DNA of 64,000 nt from Lysobacter antibioticus (GTDB lineage: Bacteria; Pseudomonadota; Gammaproteobacteria; Xanthomonadales; Xanthomonadaceae), in the NCBI RefSeq assembly GCF_001442535.1, contig NZ_CP013141.1:3886979-3950978 (forward strand), read 5' to 3'. Positions 57,360 through 64,000 of the stretch are shown one piece after another (within the stretch, counting starts at the first letter, position 1; every line of letters starts with the position of its first letter). Position numbers and translations under genes: made by a program. The notes below the pieces were generated by a model. It was not told where the DNA came from and made no database searches. It was given only the letters and a program-made list of their open reading frames with translations.

Positions 57360-58994
57360 ATGCCGAAGTCGAACCAGCACCTACCGAGCCGCCTCCACTC
57401 CACCGGCGCCACGGCCCGAACGTTCTCGCGCGCGCTGCCGGCCTTCATCGCGCTGGCGCTGGCCGCCGTCGCGCCGACCGCGGCCGCCGCCGAGTCGGCG
57501 ATCTTCGGCGGCGGCCCGTTCTATTCCGGCGGCCAGACCGTGATCAACGACCTGCGCAATTCCGGCTTCACCACGGTGTTCCTATGGAGCGTCCACATCG
57601 AGGCCAACGGCGATCTGGTCTACAACGATATCCCGATCGTCAAGAACGGCGCCTACACCGGAAGCGATGCCGACTGGCCGGCGCGGCTGGCTTCGTTGAA
57701 GACCGCGCCGACCTCGGTCAAGCGGGTAGAAGTCTCGATCGGCGCCTGGGGCGTGCCCGACTTCGAACGCATGGCCAACCTGGCCAACGGCACCGCCGCC
57801 GGCTGCGGCACCACCATCGTCTGCGGCACCGGCAGCACCAGCATCCTTTACCGCAATTTCCAGGCGCTGAAGACCGCCACCGGCGCCGATGCGGTCAACT
57901 TCGACGACGAAAGCCATTACAACGTCGCCGACACCACCAAGTTCGGCCAGATGTTGGTCGGGCTCGGCTACAAGATCACTTTCGCGCCGTATACCAATAC
58001 GAGCTTCTGGCGAGGGGTCAAGGACAACCTCGGCAGCTCGGTCGACCGCATTTACCTGCAGGTCTACGACGGCGGCGCCGGCAACGACCCGGCCAGCTGG
58101 AACACCGCGATGGGCATGACCGTCATGCCCGGCCTGTGGACCAAGCACGGCACCGGCTGCACCGCCGGCGACAGCCCTGCGCAGGTGCAGACCCGCATGG
58201 CCGGCTGGAAGACCAGCGCCGGCATCAGCGGCGGCTTCCTGTGGTTATACGACGACATCCAGAAGTGCTGGGCGCAGGGCACGACCGCGCAATACGCCGC
58301 CGCGATCAACAACGCGGTCAGCGGCAATACCGCGCCAGTCGCGAACTTCGGCGTCAGCGTCAACGGCCTGACCGCGAACTTCAGCGATTCCTCGACCGAC
58401 AGCGACGGCACGATCGCCTCGCGCAGCTGGAACTTCGGCGACGGCGGCACCTCGACCGCGACCAGTCCGAGCCGCACCTACGCCAGCGCCGGCAACTACA
58501 CCGTCAGCCTGACCGTGACCGACAACGGCGGCGCGACCCATACCAAGACCCAGACCGTCTCGGTCGGCAGCGGCAACGTCAACCTCGCCCTCAACAAACC
58601 CGCCACCGGCTCGAGCGCGTGCAACAGCAACGAGTCTCCGGCCAAGGCGGTCAACGGCAGCGTGTCCGGCGGCAACACCGACAAGTTCTGTTCGCTGGCC
58701 GCTTCCGCCTGGTTACAGGTCGACCTGGGTTCGGCGCAGACCGTCAGCAGTTTCGTGGTCAAGCACGCCGGCGCCGGCGGCGAATCCACCTCGTGGAACA
58801 CCAAGGCCTTCACCATCCAGACCTCGACCAACGCCACCTCATGGAGCACCCCGGTCACGGTGACCGCGAATACCGCCAGCACCTCGACTCATTCGATCAG
58901 CGCGACCTCGGCCCGATACATCAAGCTCAACATCGGCACCCCGACCCAGAACGGCGATCCGGCGACGCGGATCTACGAGTTCGAGGTGCGTTGA
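57360..58994 (+). CDS. Secreted GH18-like protein with PKD and F5/8-type C domains
   Basis: 544 residues. Signal peptide 1-44, then a TIM-barrel-like domain with SIGAWG (126-131) and AVNFDDE (catalytic-type DDE at 182-184) that resembles GH18 chitinases or endo-beta-N-acetylglucosaminidases, a PKD domain about 325-405 related to those of the proteases, and a C-terminal F5/8 type C (CBM32-like) module about 410-544 (NLALNKPATGSSACNSNESPAKAVNG). It probably binds and cuts a polysaccharide outside the cell. The GH18 assignment is by motif only. AGGGG nine bases before the ATG supports the start. Confidence 0.8.
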   Translation: MPKSNQHLPSRLHSTGATARTFSRALPAFIALALAAVAPTAAAAESAIFGGGPFYSGGQTVINDLRNSGFTTVFLWSVHIEANGDLVYNDIPIVKNGAYTGSDADWPARLASLKTAPTSVKRVEVSIGAWGVPDFERMANLANGTAAGCGTTIVCGTGSTSILYRNFQALKTATGADAVNFDDESHYNVADTTKFGQMLVGLGYKITFAPYTNTSFWRGVKDNLGSSVDRIYLQVYDGGAGNDPASWNTAMGMTVMPGLWTKHGTGCTAGDSPAQVQTRMAGWKTSAGISGGFLWLYDDIQKCWAQGTTAQYAAAINNAVSGNTAPVANFGVSVNGLTANFSDSSTDSDGTIASRSWNFGDGGTSTATSPSRTYASAGNYTVSLTVTDNGGATHTKTQTVSVGSGNVNLALNKPATGSSACNSNESPAKAVNGSVSGGNTDKFCSLAASAWLQVDLGSAQTVSSFVVKHAGAGGESTSWNTKAFTIQTSTNATSWSTPVTVTANTASTSTHSISATSARYIKLNIGTPTQNGDPATRIYEFEVR

Positions 58995-59152
58995 GTCGGT
59001 AGCGATTGCCGTATTGCCGTTAGTTACGCATGCGCGGTGAAGCCGATGGTGTGCCGGGAGAACGGTAGTAGGTCGTAGCCGCCAGCGCGCGGTCGCGGCT
59101 CGCGCCGCTCCTACCCTGTTGATTCTGGCTGTCGCTGTCGCTGTTGCTGTTG

Positions 59153-59397
59153 CTGTGCGTCGCTTCGCACTCGCGAAGGATATAGAAGACCCGGAGGGCG
59201 GCCCGCATGGATGCGGGCCGTTTTTCATCGGGACAGGGATGTCCCGTATGTAGATCCCTGCGTCGGCATCGCTCGTGCGGGCTTGTGATTCAAAAAGAAG
59301 CATTTTTCTTTGGTTACCTTTGACCGAAGGGAATCCAGACGGACTTTTGTTGCTTATGACAAAAGAAAGTAACCCGCCGCTTTAGTGGCGGAAGCTT
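59153..59397 (-). repeat. L half-element (copy 6, variant stem and nested insert)
   Basis: The inner stem reads GGCCCGCAT (59200-59208)/ATGCGGGCC (59211-59219) instead of GGCGCGC/GCGCGCC, so a C-G pair is flipped on both sides. The 24 bp insert is at 59321-59344. Confidence 0.85.
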
Positions 59398-59602
59398 TTG
59401 GCGTTTGATCTTGTTTCTTTAGATGCCTTAAGCATGTGCAAAGCTTCCCAACCTGCAGGAGCGACGTGAGTCGCGACCAAGGGACATGCAGGAGCGGCAC
59501 CGCCGATACTATTCGTCGAAGCAACGTGCCGTCGCGAGGGTAGGAGCGGCGCGAGCCGCGACCACGCCCTGCCAGCCTACGGCGTTCCCTTGAAGCAAGT
59601 GC

Positions 59603-59843
59603 AAAGCTTCCGTCCGCTAACGCGGCCGGGTTACTTTCTTTTGCTAAGCTCAAAAGTCCGTCTGGATTCCCTTCGGTCAAAGGTAACCAAAGAAAAGGGC
59701 TCTCCTTGCAAGGGCACAAGCCACGAGTGCGATGCGCGCGCCGGGATTTTCCGATAAGACATCCTTGTCTTATCGAAAAACGCCGCACGTCCTGTGCGGC
59801 GCCCTCCGGGTCTCCCTCGGTCTCGCGAGATAAAAGCTGCGCC
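59603..59843 (+). repeat. R half-element (copy 5, with nested insert)
   Basis: Stems GATAAGAC/GTCTTATC and CGCCGCAC/GTGCGGCG; the insert lies at 59656-59679. Confidence 0.85.
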
Positions 59844-59848
59844 ACGCC

Positions 59849-59932
59849 AGAGCTAGAGCTAGAGCTAGAGCTAGAGCTAGAGGCGAAGGCGAAGGCGAAG
59901 GCGAAGGCGAAGGCGAAGGCGAAGGCGAAGGC
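59849..59932. repeat. Adjacent hexanucleotide arrays (GAGCTA)n and (GAAGGC)n
   Basis: About five and a half copies of GAGCTA (59849-59881) run directly into about eight copies of GAAGGC (59884-59932). Confidence 0.93.
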
Positions 59933-59992
59933 AGGATCACCGGCAAAGGCAACGGCGGTCGACAATCAGACCACGATCTCCTGTCTCGTCTC

Positions 59993-60023
59993 TCAAACAA
60001 ACATCGCCGGCTTTCGCCGGCGA
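59993..60023 (-). terminator. Terminator of ahpD
   Basis: TCGCCGGC-TTTC-GCCGGCGA (60004-60023), perfect 8 bp stem, followed on the minus strand by TGTTTGTTTG. It lies 40 bp past the ahpD stop. Confidence 0.8.
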
Positions 60024-60062
60024 CTTCGTAGAAACATCGGACTGACCGATCGAATCAACCGA

Positions 60063-60590
60063 TCACATCTGCTCCAGCGTCACCGCCACCGCATGCACCA
60101 CCGCACCGATCTTCAGCGAGCTCTGCACGCCCTGGGCGCTGACTTCGTGCTTGCGCACGACCTTCTCGTGCGAATCCATGCAGGCACCGCAACCGTTGAT
60201 CGCCGACACCGCCAGCGAGGCCAGTTCGAAGGTCATCTTGTCGATGCCAGGGCTGGCCATGACGTTCATGCGCAGGCCGGCACGCAGCTGGCCGTACTCT
60301 TCGTTCTGGATCAGGTGGGTGGCGCGGTAGTAGATGTTGTTCATCGCCATCACCGCCGCAGCCGCCTTGGCGCCGTTGATTTCTTCCGGCGACAGCTTGT
60401 CGGCGGCGAAGGCTTCGATCGCGGCGGCCAGCGGCTTGTGGCGCGAGGCGATCGCCGAGGCCAGGGCGATGGCGCGGATCTGCTTGCCGTCCAGACCCGG
60501 CGAACCGGCGTCGCTGAGCACGCTGTCGAGGTTGAGCTTGAGGTCCTTGGCGTAATCGGGAAGCGAGTTGCGAAGATCGGAGAGGCTCAT
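60063..60590 (-). CDS. ahpD: Alkyl hydroperoxide reductase AhpD
   Basis: 175 residues. Thiol adaptor that reduces AhpC. E122, C134, C137 (GCGACMDSH) and H141 match the E118/C130/C133/H137 proton-relay set of the Mycobacterium tuberculosis enzyme with a constant offset of four. AGGAG eight bases before the ATG. Downstream of ahpC on the same strand (345 bp gap with hairpin-forming sequence), so probably one operon. Confidence 0.96.
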   Translation of the reverse strand: MSLSDLRNSLPDYAKDLKLNLDSVLSDAGSPGLDGKQIRAIALASAIASRHKPLAAAIEAFAADKLSPEEINGAKAAAAVMAMNNIYYRATHLIQNEEYGQLRAGLRMNVMASPGIDKMTFELASLAVSAINGCGACMDSHEKVVRKHEVSAQGVQSSLKIGAVVHAVAVTLEQM

Positions 60591-60935
60591 CGGAATACTC
60601 CTGGAATCGGCGGGGGATCGTCGCGTCGCGGCGGCGCAGGCGCACCGATCGCGAGGACCGGGCACGCGCCATCGCCTGGCGGGCATGCGCATCGCGCACG
60701 GCTGGCTGGGAAACGACACGAACGGGACGAAGCGGATAGGAACAGTCGGGGCGAACCCCGACTGTGGGCATCCCGCACGGGAGGGAGGGAGGACCGGCGA
60801 GGCCGGCCCGCATGCGGGATTACTTTGAAAACTGCGCTGGCGGTGAGCCGACAGCGCAGGCAGAACCAGAGGGGAGCCGGGTCACGGAATCCGGCTCCGC
60901 GGGGAATCACTCCCGGGTCGTGCGATCCGAACGGA
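60591..60935. other. ahpC-ahpD gap with palindromes
   Basis: 345 bp containing a GGAGCCGG/CCGGCTCC stem (60873-60898) shortly after ahpC and a CCCGCAC/GCATGCGGG-type inverted repeat further on. These could reduce read-through so that AhpD is made in lower amount. No gene. Confidence 0.5.
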
Positions 60936-61475
60936 TCAGGCGACCTTGAGGGTGCTCTCGCCCTGGTTCCAATTGCACGGGCACAGCTCGTCGGTCTGCA
61001 GGGCGTCCAGCACGCGCAGCACTTCCTGCGGGTTGCGGCCGACCGAACCGTCGGTGACGTAGACGAAACGGATGATGCCGTCCGGATCGACCAGGAAGGT
61101 GGCGCGCTGGGCGACGCCGTCTTCCGACAGGATGCCGAGGGCCGAGGTCAGGTCCTTCTTGATGTCGGCGAGCATGGGGAACGGCAGGTCGCGCAGGTCC
61201 TTGTGGTCCTTGCGCCATGCCAGATGCACGAACTCGCTGTCGGTCGAGGCGGCCAGGACCTGGCAATCGCGGTCGAGGAACTGCTGGTTCAGGTCGCCGA
61301 AGCCCTTGATCTCGGTCGGGCAGACGAAGGTGAAGTCCTTCGGGTAGAAGAACACCAGCAGCCACTTGCCCTTGTAGGTGTCGTTGTCGATGTCGGCGAA
61401 CGCGCTATCGAGATTCTCGATACCGACGGTGGCCTTGACCTTGAATTTCGGGAACTTCTCGCCGATCGAAAGCAT
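60936..61475 (-). CDS. ahpC: Alkyl hydroperoxide reductase AhpC (peroxiredoxin)
   Basis: 179 residues. Peroxidatic C52 in FYPKDFTFVCPTE and two resolving cysteines C165/C167 in LCPCNW, the three-Cys pattern of the AhpD-dependent AhpC subgroup. Reduces H2O2 and organic hydroperoxides. Divergent from oxyR with an OxyR-like site between them. Confidence 0.97.
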   Translation of the reverse strand: MLSIGEKFPKFKVKATVGIENLDSAFADIDNDTYKGKWLLVFFYPKDFTFVCPTEIKGFGDLNQQFLDRDCQVLAASTDSEFVHLAWRKDHKDLRDLPFPMLADIKKDLTSALGILSEDGVAQRATFLVDPDGIIRFVYVTDGSVGRNPQEVLRVLDALQTDELCPCNWNQGESTLKVA

Positions 61476-61574
61476 GCGGATGACTCCTTGAAGGGATGGG
61501 AGGGGTAAAGAGGGGTTGTTGCCGAAGGAACAACTTAGGGGTCGTATGTTGCACCCCAGTAATTGATTACTGAA

Positions 61575-61611
61575 ATGAATTGTTCCTATTATGGCGATAG
61601 TCTATATCAAT
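61575..61611. promoter_or_regulatory. OxyR binding site
   Basis: The pattern ATGA-N7-CTAT(61586-61589)-N7-ATAG(61597-61600)-N7-CAAT fits the OxyR consensus ATAG-N7-CTAT-N7-ATAG-N7-CTAT, with a perfect centre and weaker outer boxes. It lies between divergent ahpC and oxyR, next to the oxyR start. Confidence 0.7.
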
Positions 61612-61623
61612 TGGCGACCATCG

Positions 61624-62574
61624 ATGAACCTGCGTGATCTCAAATATCTGGTCGCCCTGGCCGATCACAAGCATTTTGGCCGAGCCGCCGCCGCGAGCTT
61701 CGTGAGCCAACCCACGCTTTCGACCCAGATCAAGAAGCTCGAAGAAGAACTGGGCGTGTCGCTGGTCGAGCGCGCGCCGCGCCGGGTCATGCTGACCCCG
61801 GTCGGGCGCGACATCGCCGAGCGAGCGCGCAAGGTCATCGCCGATGTCGAGCAGATGAGCGAGATCGCCCGCCGCAGCCAGGACCCGGAGGCCGGCACTG
61901 TGCGCCTGGGGCTGTTCCCTACCCTCGGCCCCTATCTGCTGCCGCACGTCGTACCGGGGCTGCGCAAGCGCTTCCCGCGACTGGAGTTGCTGTTGGTCGA
62001 GGAGAAGACCGACCAGATCCTCGCCCGCCTGCGCGACGGCCGCCTCGATGCCGGCCTGCTGGCGCTGCCGATACACGACGATCAACTGCATGTCGAACCC
62101 TTGTTCGACGAACCCTTCCTGCTGGCCGTGCCGCAGCAGCATCCGATGGCCGGGCGCGACACGCTCGAATTGCACGACCTCGACGATCAGCATTTGCTCC
62201 TGCTCGAAGAAGGCCATTGCCTGCGCGACCAGGCGCTCGACGTCTGCCGCTTGTCCGGCGCCGACGAGCGCGACGGCTTCCGCGCTACGAGCCTGGAAAC
62301 CCTGCGGCAGATGGTCGCCGCCGGTGTCGGCATCACCTTGTTGCCGATGCTCGCAGTGCAGCCGCCGGTGCCGCAGTCGCCCGACATCCATCTGCTCCGC
62401 TTTGCCGGCGACCCGCCGCACCGGCAGATCGGCATGCTGTGGCGGCGCAGCTCGGCGATGTCGGATTTCCTGATGCAACTGGCCGAGGAACTGCGCAAGT
62501 TGCCGGCCTCGCTGCTGCAGCCTCCGCGCGGCAACGGCCACGGCGCGCGCAAACCGGCGCGGGACGCGCGATGA
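61624..62574 (+). CDS. oxyR: Hydrogen-peroxide-sensing LysR regulator OxyR
   Basis: 316 residues. LysR winged helix at the N-terminus (MNLRDLKYLVALADHKHFGRAA, SQPTLSTQIKKLEEELG) and an effector domain whose redox cysteines C199 and C208 (GHCLRDQALDVC) fall at the same positions as in E. coli. Oxidation forms a disulfide that activates ahpC and other genes. ATG 61624 is chosen over an upstream one at 61591 that lies inside the OxyR box. The stop overlaps the next start. Confidence 0.97.
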   Translation: MNLRDLKYLVALADHKHFGRAAAASFVSQPTLSTQIKKLEEELGVSLVERAPRRVMLTPVGRDIAERARKVIADVEQMSEIARRSQDPEAGTVRLGLFPTLGPYLLPHVVPGLRKRFPRLELLLVEEKTDQILARLRDGRLDAGLLALPIHDDQLHVEPLFDEPFLLAVPQQHPMAGRDTLELHDLDDQHLLLLEEGHCLRDQALDVCRLSGADERDGFRATSLETLRQMVAAGVGITLLPMLAVQPPVPQSPDIHLLRFAGDPPHRQIGMLWRRSSAMSDFLMQLAEELRKLPASLLQPPRGNGHGARKPARDAR

Positions 62575-63215
62575 GTCCGCGCGCCTGGGTCGTGTGTTGC
62601 TTGATCTTGAGCGCGATCGGCTGGTGGTACTCGCCGGTGTCGCCGCGTCCCCTGCACTTCCCGGAACCCGCCAACGGCGCGAGCGTCGATTGCCCGATGC
62701 CGCCGCGCGTGGTCGACGGCGCCGAGCCCTTGCAGACTTCGGTGCCGGCCACGCTGCGACCGTTCCAGCTCGAGCCGGGCGCAGTGACGCCGCTGGCCGG
62801 CTTCAGCATCGACGGCCGGGTGCTGTCGCGGCGCGACTATCGCATGGGACGCGAGGCCGAATTCTCGCCGACCGACCTGGCCATCGGCTGGGGCCGCATG
62901 CGCGAAGACACGGTACTGTCGCAACTCGACATCACCCAGGAAGTGCGGTTCCTGACCTATCGCTACTTCGGCAAGCCGCCGATTCCGGTCGACGAGATGC
63001 AACGCTCGGTCGGCAATCTGCACATCATTCCGGCCGACGCCGAAGTCGCCCGCGCGCTCAAGCGCGTGCGCAAGGACCAGCGCGTGCGCGTCGACGGCTG
63101 GCTGGTACGCGTCGAGACCGACGAAGGCATGCGCTGGGACAGTTCGATGAGCCGCACCGACAGCGGCAAGGGTGCCTGCGAACTGGTCTACGCCTGTTCG
63201 ATCCAGGCGTACTGA
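62571..63215 (+). CDS. Membrane-anchored protein of unknown function
   Basis: 214 residues with one N-terminal hydrophobic segment (AWVVCCLILSAIGWWY) acting as signal or anchor, then a globular part: FQLEPGAVTPLAGFSIDGRVLSRRDY, PTDLAIGWGRM, FLTYRYFGKPPIP, NLHIIPAD and RVRVDGWLVRVETDEGMRWDSSMSRTDSG. The last region resembles an OB-like barrel. Homologues in related genera are unnamed. Translationally coupled to oxyR through ATGA, which hints at a role in peroxide response. Confidence 0.77.
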   Translation: MSPRAWVVCCLILSAIGWWYSPVSPRPLHFPEPANGASVDCPMPPRVVDGAEPLQTSVPATLRPFQLEPGAVTPLAGFSIDGRVLSRRDYRMGREAEFSPTDLAIGWGRMREDTVLSQLDITQEVRFLTYRYFGKPPIPVDEMQRSVGNLHIIPADAEVARALKRVRKDQRVRVDGWLVRVETDEGMRWDSSMSRTDSGKGACELVYACSIQAY

Positions 63216-63319
63216 ACGCAGTAACGGCGGTCACAGTCGCGAGAACGCAGGCGAGCATCGTCGAATCCACAAGCCGCGACTGCGCCATGATGCTCCTCCC
63301 ACCGCAGCAGGAGCAGGAT

Positions 63320-63892
63320 ATGAGCAAGACCATCGTGGCGATGATGATCGACCAACCCGCGGACTGGGAGTACGGCCCCATCCTCGCCGCGGCGCGAGCG
63401 TTCTTCGGCCTGCAGACCGCCATCGCCGCCATCGAAGCCACGCCGCTGACCTCGATGGGCGGAGTGACCCTGCAACCGCAACATCGCTTGTCCGAGCTGG
63501 ATCCCCTCGCCGCCGACCTGTGGGTGTTGCCGGGCAGCCCGCTGTGGGAACAGGCGTCCGCGCCCGAGCCGATCCTCGCCGCGATCAAGGCCCGCGTCGC
63601 CGGCGGCCGGCCAGTCGCCGGCATCTGCGGCGCAACCCGCGCATTGGCCCAGGCCGGACTGCTCGACGATCGCGCGCACACCAGCAACGAGCCGGGCTAT
63701 CTCGACGACGTGCCGGGATACGGCGGCAAGGCGCTATACCGCGACGGCAGCTGCGTCAGCGACGGCCTGGTCGTGAGCGCATCGGGCTCGGCACCGATTT
63801 CGTTCGCGCAGGCCTGCCTGCGTATCCTGGTACCGGAGCAGGAAGATTCCATCCGGCAATACCGCGCCATGTTCGCGCGCGAATTCGCTTGA
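63320..63892 (+). CDS. DJ-1/PfpI-family protein
   Basis: 190 residues. DJ-1/PfpI fold with MMIDQPADWEYGPILAAARAFFG at the N-terminus, a nucleophile-elbow Cys in VAGICGATRALAQAGLL, and DGLVVSASGSAPISFAQACL at the C-terminus. Such proteins act as glyoxalases, chaperones or amidases. AGGAG lies upstream of the ATG. A possible member of the oxidative-stress group. The remaining 108 bp to the window end hold nothing I recognise. Confidence 0.88.
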   Translation: MSKTIVAMMIDQPADWEYGPILAAARAFFGLQTAIAAIEATPLTSMGGVTLQPQHRLSELDPLAADLWVLPGSPLWEQASAPEPILAAIKARVAGGRPVAGICGATRALAQAGLLDDRAHTSNEPGYLDDVPGYGGKALYRDGSCVSDGLVVSASGSAPISFAQACLRILVPEQEDSIRQYRAMFAREFA

Positions 63893-64000
63893 GGCGCGCT
63901 CGCGCTTCGAACGCCCAACGTCGTCTTTGCAGACGATCGTATAACCAGCAACGCTCGTGTTGCTGACCGGACGCGAACGGATCAACGAAAAACGGCGCAC

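Larger units (their letters stand above)
58995..60000. other. Repeat island 6 (no gene)
   Basis: GTAG-REP (59091-59114, minus), a CTGTTG-type tract (59129-59154), L half, degenerate REP (59455), GTAG-REP (59540-59563, plus), R half, then two hexamer arrays. No gene. Confidence 0.85.

Overview
The window is high-GC chromosomal DNA from a gammaproteobacterium of the Lysobacteraceae (Xanthomonadaceae), most likely a Lysobacter. The housekeeping order (lolB, TPR protein, hemA, prfA), the wrbA-DUF2069 pair and the AhpC/AhpD/OxyR group fit that family. The predatory-type secretome points to Lysobacter: one protein matches Achromobacter lyticus protease I (API) residue for residue at every functional position, and that producer strain is generally regarded as a Lysobacter.

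Layout. 1-9160: lolB (partial), a TPR lipoprotein-export neighbour, hemA, prfA, a GNAT enzyme, an O-GlcNAc-transferase-like (SPINDLY type) protein, moaB, a small HTH protein and polyphosphate kinase 2. 9161-16586: a repeat island, a self-regulated HTH protein, two exported proteins, acylphosphatase, a TlpA-like lipoprotein, YihY, WrbA, DUF2069, an asparaginase-domain protein and a lipoprotein. 16940-34017: eight consecutive minus-strand genes forming a protease island: M28 aminopeptidase, M14 carboxypeptidase, two lysyl endopeptidases, an HExxHxxxxxH metalloprotease, a free-standing I9-like lipoprotein and two subtilases. Seven of the eight end in the same ~112-residue P domain (final residues WSITF), and most share an upstream promoter module. 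34455-40690: SufT, membrane proteins, a MocR regulator, an AraC regulator and a cytochrome P460-like protein. 41404-42542: an IS30-family element. 42926-48648: the proton-translocating transhydrogenase genes, with pntAA separated from pntAB-pntB by a sigma-factor operon and a repeat island. 48847-54355: DUF1631, nitroreductase, 5'-3' exonuclease, Nudix hydrolase and an AT-rich putative abortive-infection (putAbiC) gene. 54951-58994: prolyl aminopeptidase, PrmC and a secreted GH18-like/PKD/F5-8C protein. 60063-63892: AhpD, AhpC, OxyR, an unknown protein and a DJ-1/PfpI protein.

Between genes lie six repeat islands (about 9.2, 35.6, 40.8, 46.6, 54.4 and 59.0 kb). They are built from two related ~220-240 bp half-elements (called L and R here), each a chain of hairpins, bracketing short hexanucleotide arrays whose unit differs from island to island. 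GTAG-REP palindromes are scattered among them. A ~24 bp sequence is nested inside both repeat types, and the IS30 copy sits inside one L half with a clean GTT target duplication.

The most interesting system is the protease island. Different catalytic families share exchanged C-terminal modules. A CRP/Clp-like dyad lies a fixed ~54 bp from a conserved CTNAG-type box upstream of the genes. Three genes share a 5'-leader stem-loop. An orphan subtilase propeptide is anchored as a lipoprotein and could act as inhibitor or immunity factor.
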